From NCBI GenBank assembly GCA_020747065.1, contig JAGMVK010000022.1, positions 1,010,292 through 1,074,291 of the forward strand: a DNA stretch of 64,000 bases. Reading direction: 5' to 3'. Below the pieces are notes generated by a model. It was not told where the DNA came from, did not search any database, and saw nothing but the letters and a program-made list of their open reading frames with translations. This document shows positions 10,335-21,969 of this stretch, in pieces; within the stretch, counting starts at the first letter, position 1, and each line of letters opens with the position of its first letter. The stretch comes from Cadophora sp. MPI-SDFR-AT-0126 (lineage: Eukaryota > Ascomycota > Leotiomycetes > Helotiales > Ploettnerulaceae). The position numbers were made by a program, and so were the translations under genes.

Positions 10335-11900
10335 TTACGGTTCAGCAGAGCCTCTAGATCCACGCCCACCCGCGTCTGAGTATTCTAAAGACAATATGGT
10401 GGTCTTAACAATATCGTGACCCTTAGCCCCTATTATTTCCTCCTGACTCTCGTTTCTCAGTCCTGCACTGCATTCTGTTACTCGTCCTGCCTTTCTTCGA
10501 AACCCATCTCTGTTGTTACTGGAAACATCACCAAGTTCAAAGTCTGGGCGATAACCTAGAGTATGACGGCGGCCTGATCGAGCTGTCGTACTTGTATTGC
10601 GGAATGAGCTCCCTAGCAAAATTGGGAAATGGCGCCGGAGCACAGGCTTCAGAGTTGGTAGACACGCGCAGATGATCCCGACATCGATCTCGATTGTGCT
10701 AGGGTTGCATTAGCATAAGAGGTAGAAGCGATTAAGACTATGATACATACCACCATTCTATTGCAGGGACAACAGCCCATGTGATGTCCGGGTTTTTGAG
10801 CAACGGAAAAAGGTACTTTAAACGTATGATGCTGACGATGCAGACACTTCCGGACCAGAATTGTTAGCCCGATGTTCGTCAAATGCTTCGAGTGGGTGGA
10901 GGTTTGCCTACAATGACCCTGCCATGAACACGCCGATCAAGCCGGCTTTCTGCCTCTTCGGCATCTGTACGTTCCATAGCATCGGGATCGGGAGAATTAG
11001 CATCGCAAAATCCGTTCCGATATTCAGTCCCGCGTTGGCAAAGTAGAATATCGGCCGGTTGATACAGGATCCGGAGGTAATAGAGATGTCCCAGCTCCTT
11101 GCTATCGGGGTGCAGCTGAATAGATTCGCGAGCGCTGATCCCAAATTGTATCCGACCACAACTACTATTACCGAGTACACCGCGGTCCTGAACTTCTTAT
11201 CGGGCGAAATTCGAAGGTATAGTAGAAGGATCGAAAGTTTGATGAAGAGGATAGAGAGACAATAGACAATGGCCGAAGCCAAATTAATCTGTCGAAATGT
11301 CACGGTTAGCATCTTTCCCACTACAAAGGTTCTGCTAAGAACACTCTAATTGCGAACCCCTATGATATGAGGTTGATTGGAAAGTCTTACCCTCAAGTAA
11401 TATGGACTGAAGGTGGTAAGCGGAAGATTCCACAAGTGAATACCCAGTCCATATTTGCACACTATCACGTAGTTAATACTGTCTTCAGACGCGAACGGCT
11501 GCGGGAGTAGAGTTTGAACCCACAGAAAAAGCAGACAACAGAAAAAGCGACGGACAGGATCTGTTTCCCAGGAGCTATGAGCACTCATTCACTGGAGCCA
11601 TGGTTCATAGGTTCATTACCCATCCTACAAGTATGGAGTCTCGGAATCGTCAGTCTCACGGCATGGATCTTGGTGTTCAAGTAACGTACAGTCCTCGATG
11701 CCTGCGCAGGATGTAATATACAGTCGGCTATACATTCGCAACACAACCACGACTGTCGAGAGAAACAAGAATATTCCGTTTACGACAACCACCTGATGTC
11801 CGATATACTCAGGATTCACAAAATTTGGCGTCACTCCCGGGGGAGGAGGAAGAGTCCCGACAATTGCTTGTCGCCCAACATTAGGAGCGAAATCAGACAT
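10335..11900 (-). CDS. rhodopsin-domain integral membrane protein
   Basis: Intact six-exon gene on the minus strand: 11900-11690, 11574-11524, 11461-11391, 11288-10912, 10846-10751 and 10698-10335. Together these give 1170 nt, 389 residues, with all phases consistent. Introns are 115, 62, 102, 65 and 52 nt. The protein has the seven-helix layout of the fungal rhodopsin-domain family (related to PTH11-like proteins). It starts MSDFAPNVGRQAIVGTLPPP, then a first helix VVVVNGIFLFLSTVVVVLRMYS, KYGLGIHLW, a helix ending LSILLLYLRI, CINRPIFYFANAGLN, VCIVSIIRLKYLF, and the signature IEIDVGIICACLPTLKP after the last helix. The start ATG is at 11900. No CFEM domain precedes it. The cytoplasmic tail is Ser/Arg-rich. 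The ligand is unknown. Confidence 0.88.
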
Positions 11901-14038
11901 CGCGACTTCGTGTGCGAATAAACATCAATGAGACTTCGGAGGGCAGGTTCGTCTCAAGAATGGAGTATCAAATATCTGACAAGAACGACTATCAAATTTT
12001 TCATGAGGACTAGGCCAGAGCCCCTATATATGGATAAGCTGGTATTACTGAAGGGGCATCTTCTCAAAGTCTGATTTCGGCATTGTAGGGGTTAACCATA
12101 CAGTACTGTTGGCCTACTCCATGTCAATACGCCATCATCATAGCGTATTCTGGGACAGGAAAGCTTCGAGAGGCTAGAGGCGTGTGGAAAGTTCCATGTG
12201 AGGCGCATGCACTGGCTTCTGGAATGCGCATTTCTGCACTACAAAGCCACCAACTTCCCCAAAATTCCACATAGGAGCCACGATCCTTCAGTTCTTGAAG
12301 AACCCGCTCCTGTGAGCATCAAATTGATTGGCTACGCGTCAGCAAGCCACATTTTCGCAGCAGCGAAATCCTCTCTTACTAGTGCGTCGCAGAAGAGATA
12401 TTCAAATATTGTCTTTCTTTCTCTGCGCTCAACTAGAATTCTGAGGATCGCAATTGCAATGATTATCGACTATCATTAGCATTGTTACTCAGATTTTTGT
12501 ACTTTTGGTCAATTCTGTCAGGTTTAGAGCCGTGGACCATTACTTCTGCAGCAGAGGTGTGGCGCTTTAATACCGGCAGATACCAAATTCCAGATATCAG
12601 ATATCAGATATCAGAAAATGCCCTGAGCGATCGACCAGCCGGATTGCTAGGTCGGGTCAGAGTTCCCCGGCATCCTGCCTACTCCGTAGGGTCCACAGTC
12701 CCCTTGGGATCAGTCGACAAGGTTCCCCGCGTTCGTGGGACCGCGTGAACTGGGACTGGATCCACACGGCGGCAACCTCTACAAAACACAATAAGCAGCA
12801 CAGTCCAAAGCACATGAAAATCTTGACCTTGATATTTTCCAAGTGGCCAGGGCCCGAGGCAACAAAATCATATTCTCATGCCACAGAGCAACCCCGACCC
12901 TAAACTTACTTCCCCTGAGCCGAATCGTTAGAGTGATCGAGCTACATTATTTTGTTGCCGAAGGCGTCGTCGAATAACCGTCTAGCCGCGACATGCACGC
13001 TTCGCGACATTGGCAACGTTAGGTATTGAAACCGGGGCGGCCCCTAACAGATGATGTGGGTCTGATTCAATCCCATCTGCCCTCTCGGCATGCGTTCCGG
13101 ACCCGTCCATCAATCATCAGTCATGGGAAAGCATACCGGGCTCATGGGACGCCCTATTGGAATACCAGTCTCAAGCATTGTCCGCGGCCAGACTGGGGAG
13201 CCCTTCACCAATACAGAAAGTGGTACAGGATGGGAAAATTGCACTACGGTTCTGAGGGCATGATGGCCGCAGATGGGACGGTGAGTCAATGCTTCTTCTA
13301 AATTACGGAGGTACGCTCCTTGTCTTTTATTGGACGATCCGGAAACAATCAGCCACGGGGAAAAAAATAGTAGGATGGGGTGGCATTACCTAGCTTGTCA
13401 TCACCCTGGACTGATAATCTCACGCTGCCGATCTGGGGCAAGGCGCTGGCGAGTAAATGGGGGGTTGATCAACAGCCATTCACGAACCAAACTCCTTCTC
13501 GAGTCAGTCTCCACATCCTGAAGCTACGGCTTCCACAAACAGCCGCCAGCTAACCTAACCCAAAACGGCCCCAAATGGAAGCTGTGTGTTGGTCACGTGC
13601 CCGTACGGTACCACGGGAACTTGAATTTTCGCATGCAGAGAATCTCATTTTACCTGGCTCAAAAGCAGCCGATTATGGTTCCGTTTAATCAAATTAGGTG
13701 GCGGCTTCCTTGGGCTCTCTTCAATTCAAGCAGACTGATATTTTTTGGATGCAGACGCATCAGACTACTTTCGCCAATTTCTGCTCTAATCGAAACGGGC
13801 CGCCTTCGTTCATGTAAGTGATGCGGAAATTATCCCTACGCAAGGAAGGTGGTGGTAGCTGTCTGTATTTTCTGCGGGGAAGGAAGGGCATGTGCGGAAG
13901 CTTCCCGAACGCTTGGTACAATCGATAAGATATCTGCCCTCACAGAGCCTCAAACAATTGTGTCACCGTTTAAACGATGTAAGTTATATACTTTCATTAG
14001 CCCAGAGCGTACAGTAAAAACACCGCAAGGTGAAATAA
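11901..14038. other. no supported gene; AGATATC microrepeat
   Basis: About 2.1 kb without a recognisable gene. Positions about 12593-12615 contain three AGATATC units. A plus-strand frame around 13026-13285 ends at a good GTGAGT donor (WYRMGKLHYGSEGMMAADGT before it) and could be an exon, but it has no ATG and I recognise no family. Confidence 0.35.
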
Positions 14039-14554
14039 CAAGAAATCAAAGCGCTGATATGCACAAATTGTTCCACCCCTCCGATTTCACACACAACATC
14101 CCACAGCCTCAGCCAAAGCCCTCAGCTAAGCATAACCGTTCAAAGCTTCCGTCGATCCCACGCCCTTAAAATCATATTCGAACCGTACTATCTTGAAGTT
14201 GGGGTCAGAATAGTTCATATGCTGCTCATGTCATGGGCAGGCGAACAGGCACGCGAGGATTTGATGTTGACCAGGGGACAGGATTTGGCTGTGGAGACGA
14301 GCGGGGCAGTTACACACATGCTGGGCTATAGAGTAGAGCATCGCGATGTACGGCCGCCGAACGTGCTATGGAATCTTGAGACCAGAAATGCGGTGCTAGT
14401 GGATTTCTAGCGTTCAGAGATTTTGAAGCAGGAGTCGGTTCCATCAGTTGTGGTGTTAGTGCCTGAATGCTTATTGCCTCCGTGTCTAGAGCAGGTGGAC
14501 TTCCGCGAGCACACAGATATTCGAGGACTTAACGGTTCAGGAACTGTCCAATAA
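14039..14554 (+). pseudogene. fungal protein-kinase-like fragment
   Basis: A frame open from 14039 to 14554 except for one TAG (14408-14410). It carries the catalytic-loop sequence HRDVRPPNVLWN and then VLVDF, followed after the stop by RSEIL. This matches fungal small kinases with H-x-D-V-x-x-x-N-x-L-W-N and a DFxRSE motif. Upstream lies RIVHMLLMSWAGE, also typical. The stop falls inside the DFxRSE motif, where a Glu or Gln is usual. The ATP-binding N-lobe is absent, so this is a 5'-truncated, nonsense-mutated relic. Confidence 0.65.
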
Positions 14555-14897
14555 TGCTTTCTCGGCTCGCACAGGGATCGAGTTGCTCGCTGTTGGATCC
14601 ATCAGGATCTATTCCTCCCTTGTTCTGCCATCTCTACACTAACATCTGGTTCTTCCGTTCTTGACAGGACAGAAGTGGCCTTTCTGTCCTATACAGATGC
14701 TGGTGCCCGGAAGAGCTGTGAGTCGTCGATGCTGCTTTCTGAAGGGTAGGCGGCGGGAAGGAAGGGGGGTGGTAGCCAAATAATCAAGTAAGTCGATTTG
14801 TTTGAGAATTATTCACGCAGAAAGAAAGAGATGTTTTCAGTAGTGATTGACTGGCGTTTGCAATAGAGCTACGGGCGATCAATTATTCGGAGGCTAA

Positions 14898-15374
14898 CCC
14901 AAGGAAAAGGATCCCGAGACGGGCAAGGAACTCGTTCGCATCGTCACCCATCCCCAGGACGCAACGGCCAAGGAGCTCATCGCGTGGCTCGAAGCCTTTG
15001 ACGCTAAATATCTCAGACCGTTTCAATCAACTCAGCGCGGTACTCCGATATGGATCGCCAGAGATGCGTTGAACAACACCATGCCGATGGTGCTGTCCTG
15101 GAGCATCGTGTACTCACGCGCTTGGGAGCCAGCGTACGAAGAGTTTGAGAAAGCGAAGCAGGACTATCGCGATAAGATGCTAGAGGTTAACGACCTGGAA
15201 TTGCAGCGTGAATGCAATGAGACGGGTCGTGGCTACGAGATCTATCCCGAGATCCTGAATGGCTTGAAGAAATGGGATCAATTGCTCGACGAGATGACGC
15301 AGCTTTTACAGACTGATTTTGCCTGCCTTGCTGTTCCCTACGTCAGCCTTATCCACCCTCCTGGTGGCAGGTAA
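14898..15374 (+). CDS. hypothetical ORF without a visible start
   Basis: Open for 159 codons, ending at TAA 15372-15374. There is no ATG before 15081 although the upstream part is well formed (KELIAWLEAFDAKYLRPF). Acidic and helical in appearance, with a likely coiled stretch YEEFEKAKQDYRDKMLEVND. The N-terminus is either on an unseen exon or lost. No family recognised. Confidence 0.4.
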   Translation, partial: PKEKDPETGKELVRIVTHPQDATAKELIAWLEAFDAKYLRPFQSTQRGTPIWIARDALNNTMPMVLSWSIVYSRAWEPAYEEFEKAKQDYRDKMLEVNDLELQRECNETGRGYEIYPEILNGLKKWDQLLDEMTQLLQTDFACLAVPYVSLIHPPGGR

Positions 15375-16039
15375 CGAGTCGCATGTGGCGAGTGAGTCAG
15401 GGGCTGATTATTGAGTGGACATTGTCGCTTACCATGTATGGGATAGGAGATATATGGAAACATCATTGTAGGCGAGAAAACGATGCATTAGTAGTGGAAT
15501 GGATGCTAGATTCTCGAGCCTTTCGATTTAGATTTTAATTATTTAATGGTTGAGTTGATGTTTAATAAGTGAAATGGTATAAGACTAGTAGTAGCAAATA
15601 GTAGGATTTTCTTTGATATACTGTCGATTTCTCTTAATCTTAGAGGTGGTAGAATAGCGATAGGCTAACTGCCCCTTATACGGGCGCCCTTTTATAATTT
15701 AAAAGGGGGGCGCGGGCCATTGGCGGCTCTGTACCCCTCCAGTGGGCACGGACTTACATTTAAAAAGGTAATATCTTAAAAGGGCTAAGCTATAAGTGCG
15801 CTCCCTCTTATTAATCTATACTTCGCGTAGTAAACTCATTTTATTATAAAGACTAAGAATAATTCAAGATTAAGTAAATCACTAAATCCAAAAGTAAATA
15901 TCAGGCGTCTTCGGGGGGTTAGGGTTAGGGGGTTTATATTTGTATTAATTATCGTCTAACACTAACATAACATATTAAAGGTCCCCCCGGTTGTGTCTAC
16001 TGGAATAGCTGCTATATATTAACGTCAATTAATTGCAAG
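15375..16039. repeat. repeat-like spacer with interstitial telomere units
   Basis: Gene-free, partly AT-rich stretch. It contains an imperfect inverted repeat GGGCGCCCTTTTATAATTT / AAAAGGGGGGCGC near 15683-15714 and two perfect TTAGGG units at 15919-15930. Immediately to its right begins an NLR relic that lacks its N-terminal half, so this spacer may mark an old breakpoint or insertion. Confidence 0.5.
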
Positions 16040-17257
16040 GCTTCGTCAAAAACAAGCTTGGGGCACGCGTTCGACACAATTTGGGATACCACCAGAGATC
16101 GGCGGATACCACAAAGCTCTGAATCCTCTGCTCCCAAAGTTGCTTTGGTCAAACAAGCATTCTCAAATTATTGGTCTCACCCCTGGATCCTGGTTTTCGA
16201 TAATTATGACGACCCAGTCAAATTTCAAGAAGTAATAGACTTTATGCCTCAGAGCAAACTAGGAACCATACTTTTCACAAGCAGGATTCGCCTCTCCAGA
16301 TATGATGGTTTTGACCATGAGATCCCTATCGGAGGTTTGGATGAGCAATCAACTCTTAATATGCTCCTTTCGAGAACAAATTTCATCGACGGTCGTACTC
16401 CGGAGCCGGAAACCATGCCAAACTTGTCGTTAAATGGCTCGGGAGCCTCCCACTCGCCATAAAGCAGGCTACAGCTTATATGTCAACAGCAGCAGATACT
16501 CTCGACGAGTTCACAGAAAAGTTCGATCGGATAAAAGCTGCTGTCCTCGACACACCGGCTTTCGACCTTTCGTATTCCCACAGCACCAGCGATGACCGAG
16601 ACGCCAAGGCAGCCATCTGTAGTACATGGGAGCTCTCATACAAGCTGATCGAGGAAAACTTCCACGGACTCAACAAACCAAAGGATATATCCTCACATTA
16701 ATGGCCTACCTTGACGCCCGAAACATTTCAGACGAAATCTTTGCACGACCGTTTACAGCTTGTGATGATAAGGGGCCGAGAGCCTCTTTCAAGACGGCTT
16801 GATGTCTTTGTCACAAGCATATACCATGATTAGTGGACGGATATGGGATATTGATGCAATCCACATTTTGGCTGGAGAGCTCACGACACTCTCACTGACG
16901 GAGCAGTATAGAAGCTCTGAAGATTCCAAGCAACGGACCTTCTCCCTCCATCCTCTGGTCCAAGACTGGCTCAAAATCCGCGGCAGCCAGGATGATCGTG
17001 AATTCTGCTTCTACCTGGCTGTCTGTATTTTGTCTGGTTGTGTGGCTGCACGTCAAGCCAGCAGCGCTAGGCAACAAATGTCGCTGCCGGCGGGAGGCGA
17101 GATTCGGATTCTACAATACCTAGAAGCACTGCAGGCCGATAGCCGTCTTGAGATTGAGAGGAAGTCTGCAGTACCGGGAAGCTTATACGAGAGACTACAA
17201 CCAGTCGTCCAGCGAATGTCGGCCACAATGTATAAATTGCGTGCTGAGCAGGTTTGA
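16040..17257 (+). pseudogene. NB-ARC NLR (STAND) relic
   Basis: Fragment of a fungal NOD-like receptor. It shows a Walker B region WILVFDNYDDPVKF, the sensor-like region GTILFTSRIRL, the winged-helix entry motif WLGSLPLAIKQA, a MAYLDARNISDEIFA segment and the TFSLHPLVQDWLKIR end typical of NB-ARC. These lie in successively different frames: breaks near 16415, 16685 and 16795. The P-loop and the N-terminal effector domain are missing. In intact relatives these proteins act as cytosolic immune or incompatibility switches; this copy cannot. Confidence 0.75.
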
Positions 17258-17260
17258 CAA

Positions 17261-19088
17261 ATGATGAGAGATATTGGGCAGTGGCTGACAACATCGAACC
17301 CATACGACTACCACCAATCTACTCTTGAACAAGCTGCTCCAGGTACTGGGAGTAATGTATTGGGCCATGCCGATTTCCAACAATGGACGAAGTCGTCGAG
17401 ACATGACCGGATCCTGTCATTGGTAGGAGGTACAGGCATTGGAAAGACGTTTGCAACGGCGGCGACGATCTCATACCTGAACAAAGTCGTCCTGAGGAAA
17501 AACAGAAACCGCAGCGCGGTCATATTCTTCTATCTCGGGGATGGAACATAGCCTTCTATGCTCTTGCGAGAGCTCTTCGGCAGTCTTCTGAAGCTCTTGC
17601 TAGTTTTAAAGCCGCCCGATTGTTGCTGGATGATGAAGTTAGAAATACACAAAAGCTCTACGAGGAGCATCTTGCTGAAAAAGTGACTGATGATTTCACG
17701 ACCATCTTAACAATACTTCATCAGGGTATCAGCAGGCTCGAAGACTGCTACATCGTCCTTGATGGTCTGGACATCTGTCCCTCAGATATCTTTCAAAAGC
17801 TGATGGAAGCATTTAACCTCCTACTACAATTGCGGTATGTCAAGCTTATGGTGGTGGCTCGTTCACCTTGGCTCATAAGAGACAATCTTGTCAAGTTTGA
17901 AAGCCTAGAAATCGACTTCGATCCCGACAGTGGGCGGAGCCCAGACAAGACGAAGTATATCGACAACCACATCGCTGCTTGGCCGATGAATCGAGAACTG
18001 AAATCGATGGTAGAGGAAATCGTCTGGGGCCCCAGTGCCAAAAGGTAGAGGCATTTAGCTTCTTGCTCCTATCTTGTTGTCTCTCGTTGAGTTTTTGGCG
18101 AGAAAATACTTACATCTTGCAGTTTCCTCTACATTAGATTTCTCCTCGACGATTTGAAGAATATTAGGAGCCAGGAGGATGTCAACAGACAAGTTGTCGC
18201 TTTGCCCGAGACTTTGGACGATTTTCTCACAAGTCTACTTTTTCACATTCTCCAAGCCGATGATACAATGCGCAAGCATAGCCTGCTCATGATTACTTCG
18301 GATCTTTGCGCTCAAGCACCAATGCCCTTGACGGCGCTTCACCCTGTCTTTTACCTCGATCTCGAAGTAAACAATTTCGACAACGCGGTGAGTTACTTCC
18401 GGACGATCACCGGCAACCTCATCACATTTCATGGAGCCCGCGGCATACCATACTTCACCCACTCGAGCGTGAAGGAATATTTGGAGGAGTCGAGATCAGG
18501 TCGCACTTGGACCGCGTACAGAAGCGCAATGGGAGGTGTGTGGAAGCAAAATCTCGATTTATTTCCCCCCCAGGGAGATCGACAGGACTTCGGAGCGTCC
18601 CGTACGATCACGCCAGCTTCACAATTGAGTGCTTCAAGCAACTCTCCCAGGAGCCGCTGGACTTTGGAGCGGATGGCCCATCATTCGAGCAGGCCCAGGA
18701 TGTCTCGAGGATGTCTCGTTTAAGTCTGAATTTGAGATATGCTGTAGTGTACTGGGGGGCTCATGTCACCCTATACCACCAGGGCTTTCAAGCTGACGAG
18801 CATGAATTCGAGGACTTTGAGTATAGGACCCGAATCGAGGGCAAAGCCGATGACCTCAACAAATGAGTGACCGCCTTCTTGACAGACGAAGCGAAACTGA
18901 AGACATCCCTAGTGATCGCAAAATACCTCTGTGAATCTGGGGAGAACTCAAGCAGTCCTCGTGCCAAGCTCACGCCTGATGGCAAGGCCATGGATGTTGC
19001 AGTGGCTTTCAAACTTCCAACAACGATCACGAAGCAGCTTCCTGGGGGACATGTTGAGTCGAAATGTGATACAAAGAGAGTACCGTGA
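17261..19088 (+). pseudogene. NACHT-type STAND NTPase relic
   Basis: A second STAND gene in the same orientation. The NACHT P-loop LVGGTGIGKTFATAAT lies near 17420-17465, then after a frame change near 17543 comes CYIVLDGLDICPSD (Walker B) and LMVVARSPWLIR. A GTAGAG..TGCAG intron (18045-18122) leads to FLYIRFLLDDLKNI, LPETLDDFLTSLL and YFTHSSVKEYLEESR. A second frame change follows near 18500 and an in-frame TGA lies at 18864-18866. The frame before that TGA contains LRYAVVYWGAHV. The pattern is that of ankyrin- or WD-type NACHT proteins, but no repeats are preserved. Confidence 0.75.
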
Positions 19089-20420
19089 GACTGCTTTCTG
19101 TGGTAGATCTTGTGCTGAACAAGTTCGAGCTCATGGGGAAGATCCAGGCCGTCACTGACGGATCTGCGACGAGAGGTCTACATTGCAGTTCAGACTGATT
19201 ATTAAACCGGTCCTACCACCAAAGTTTTGGTTGCGCTTGAAAGGATATATGTCGTGGAGCGAGTGTGCAGCCGGTGTGGGATCGAGAAGGAACCCGTGGG
19301 TGTGTCGTCGTTGTGACCAAATGAACGCCAGACATAGTCTGCTCGATGGTTGATTTCAACAGCATGGTCGTTGCGGCGATGAGTCTGCCTTCTTAGTGGA
19401 AGATAGGTTCGTCGAAACTGCAGATCAAAAGAAGCTCTGGTTGAGAAGATAGATTAGTTTCTCGTTCTCGTTGATGAAGGATACTTGGGGTGGCTCAATT
19501 GTGACGCCTCATGTGATATTTGCCAAATCTGTGGCTGACGTGCGGCAACCAGCTACGCTCCCCATACCCCGCATCTGTTTTGGACTCCTCCCACACCAAC
19601 AGCACTATGTCCAAGGTTGCTGAACAAAGATGCGACCTTCCAAAGACACCCAATTGAATGAGTTCTCGGGCGATCATGGCCGGTCACCCTTTGCGCCTCC
19701 AGATTATACCAGATAGGATTCCTAAGAGGAGGAGAAGAAGAAGAGGGCGACGAGACAAACATGGAGACATTATGGGGAAACAAGATCACCTTAAACCTTG
19801 ACCGAATTCTGTCCCGCCTGCGATTGCTCATGCGGAAATCACAAGAAAGACTGCTGAAAACGACCCCTCATCGAACAACTGCATGATGCGATTCACAATC
19901 GATCGGTCACGGCGACGAGACACTTGAGGAAAGCAGGGGAATTTTTTGTTTCGTGAGGTGTAACCTCGTCTAATTATAGATTGTAGTGTTATATATATGC
20001 TATGTCGATCCGGCTGCCGGGAGTATCCCCTCCGATACAGGCCGGAGATGGCATAGGGAACCTCCATTCAGAGCTCGGAGCATAAATGCATAACTCCGAT
20101 GTCCGTCCGTAAACCCCAGCATCTAATGTTCAAGCGCTTCTAAAAGCCAGAACGAAACCCACGCTTCAGTGCGGAGACATTTTTTGTCCAGAGACTGTCC
20201 GGACCGTCTGCGACTCGCTTTCATTGGCGGTTGAAGGTCTCCATCTGCCCCCAGCTCCTTTGTTTTGCAGTACACTCTCTGATTGCATAGCTGCTCGGAG
20301 ATCTTCTACAGCATAGATACCGTGTCTCATCGACTGCCTGCATTTTCTTGTCAGTAGGACTATTCGACATAGAGTCAACTGGACATCTCTGAAACCTCAA
20401 GCGGTGGTACCCTAGTAGCA
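19089..20420. other. no recognisable gene
   Basis: About 1.3 kb between the NACHT relic and the SDR gene. The left part may be the decayed tail of the NACHT gene (a short frame with VCSRCGIEKEP near 19268). Nothing else could be supported. Confidence 0.35.
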
Positions 20421-21573
20421 ATGGGGAACATATTCAGCCAGTGCTATCCCCCAGCACCAGTCTTGACGGAGCAGAATTGCCCAGATCTCACGGGCAAAGT
20501 ACTTTTCCGTTCTCCTCTTACTCAGAAAGCCTCACCACTAATCTGATCCAGGTCTATATCGTCACTGGAGGAGCTTCAGGTATTGGATTTCGACTTGTCA
20601 AGATTCTCTATCAAAAAAATGCAACGGTGTATATTGCCGGGCGCTCGTTGGAAAACGCTGAACGCGCCAAGGCAGAGGCTAAATCTGAGGTTCTAATATC
20701 TAATGGCAAGATTGAGTGCTTGTTCCTCGATCTGGCAGATTTGGCAACAATCAAGAAGTCGGCAGATGAATTCATGGCAAGAGAACAACGACTTGATATT
20801 TTATGGAATAATGCTGCCGTCGGACAACCTCCTGCAGGCTCGCAAACTGCTCAAGTCAGTAGTAATTGCTACCTACGCAATCAGCTCCCTCTTGGACCTG
20901 TCGCTGAAGCTGATTTTCGCAGGGTTACGAGCTCCAACTAGGCACTAACTGCCTTGGACCATTCCTGTTCACACATCTCCTGCACCCCATCCTCCTGCGC
21001 ACTGCAAAATCTTCTCCAACTGCCTCGGTGCGTGTGTGCTGGGCTGGCTCCTTAACCATTGACCTGGATGCGCCAGAAGGGGGAATCGATATCGACGACT
21101 TGCATTACGCCACGTCGCAAACACAAGCAAGAAAATACGCACAGAGCAAATGCGGAAACCTCTTCTTGGCCTCTGAATTCGCAAAACGAACCCCAGATGA
21201 AGGTATCATAAGCGTCGCCTTCAACCCTGGAAACCTCAGAACCCCACTTCTTCGCCATCTCCCCGCCTGGAAAGTTTTCTTTATGGTACGTAATACTGTT
21301 TTGCTGTACACTAACCTCTCTGGCTTACTGTGATACTTCTGATAGAATCTCCTCCTCCACGATCCAATCTATGGCAGTTATACCGAGCTCTTCTCCGGTC
21401 TGTCGAGTGAGATTACCCCCGACAAAAACGGGTCCTATATCATGCCCTGGGGTCGGTTTGCTCCCATTCGACCGGATATTCAGCTTTCTTTGCTGCGCGA
21501 AGTTAATGGTGGGAATGGAAAGGCGGCAAAGTTTTGGGACTGGTGTGCTACCCAATGCACCCAGTACATGTAA
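20421..21573 (+). CDS. short-chain dehydrogenase/reductase
   Basis: Intact four-exon SDR: 20421-20498, 20552-20854, 20923-21285 and 21346-21573, giving 323 residues. Introns are 53, 68 and 60 nt, all GT..AG. The Rossmann motif TGGASGIG is at residues 31-38, NNAA replaces the usual NNAG, and the catalytic Tyr199-x3-Lys203 lies in RKYAQSKCGN. The start MGNIFSQCYPPAP and length fit the fungal WW-domain oxidoreductase/retinol dehydrogenase-like SDRs. The substrate is unknown. It is convergent with the reductase at 21970-22989. Confidence 0.9.
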
Positions 21574-21969
21574 CTTGTGGGGTTTGGATAATAAGTTACG
21601 ATATACTCTCCTAGTAGCACGACGGTATAAGTTTGGCTGTATCTGGTGCCCCTTCATTATACTGTAATTTTTTTTAGCAAGCTTCTCTTAACCATTCTGC
21701 CGAACTAAATCTAACTTCAGTTAAGCCCAGTCTCATGGATTGTATATTAACACACAGTATAACATTCGTCGTCTCTCTATCCAATCTCCAATCTAAATGT
21801 CTGTCCAACGTAAGTCGTCGTGTAATCGCCCCTAGTGGCGCAATTACGGCAGTGATTTGAAGCTGAATTTCTTGAGGGTTAGGGTCAGATCATTTATTGT
21901 TAAAAGCATCTGGATAAAGTCTCTGATATCTTGGGCTCTGATCTTAGTCACTGTAGTACAAATAAGAAT
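21574..21969. other. shared 3' region of two convergent genes
   Basis: About 400 bases between the stop codons of the SDR and the MDR gene. It contains the poly-T stretch TTTTTTTT near 21669 and presumably both 3' untranslated regions. No further gene seen. Confidence 0.4.

Noticed and set aside
10908..11321. Reading exon 4 of the rhodopsin-domain gene from an upstream Met (MGKMLTVTFRQ)
   Set aside because: That stretch is intron: the GTAAGA donor at 11390 and the acceptor at about 11289-11290 join LTTFSPYYLR to INLASAIVYC in phase, as in the family.
12198..12748. Two plus-strand ORFs of about 90 codons
   Set aside because: Composition not protein-like, one includes the AGATATC microrepeat; no family features.
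13026..13301. ORF with MGKLHYGSEGMMAADGT before a GTGAGT donor
   Set aside because: Looks somewhat like an exon but has no ATG, no recognisable downstream exon and no family; left as part of the gene-free stretch.
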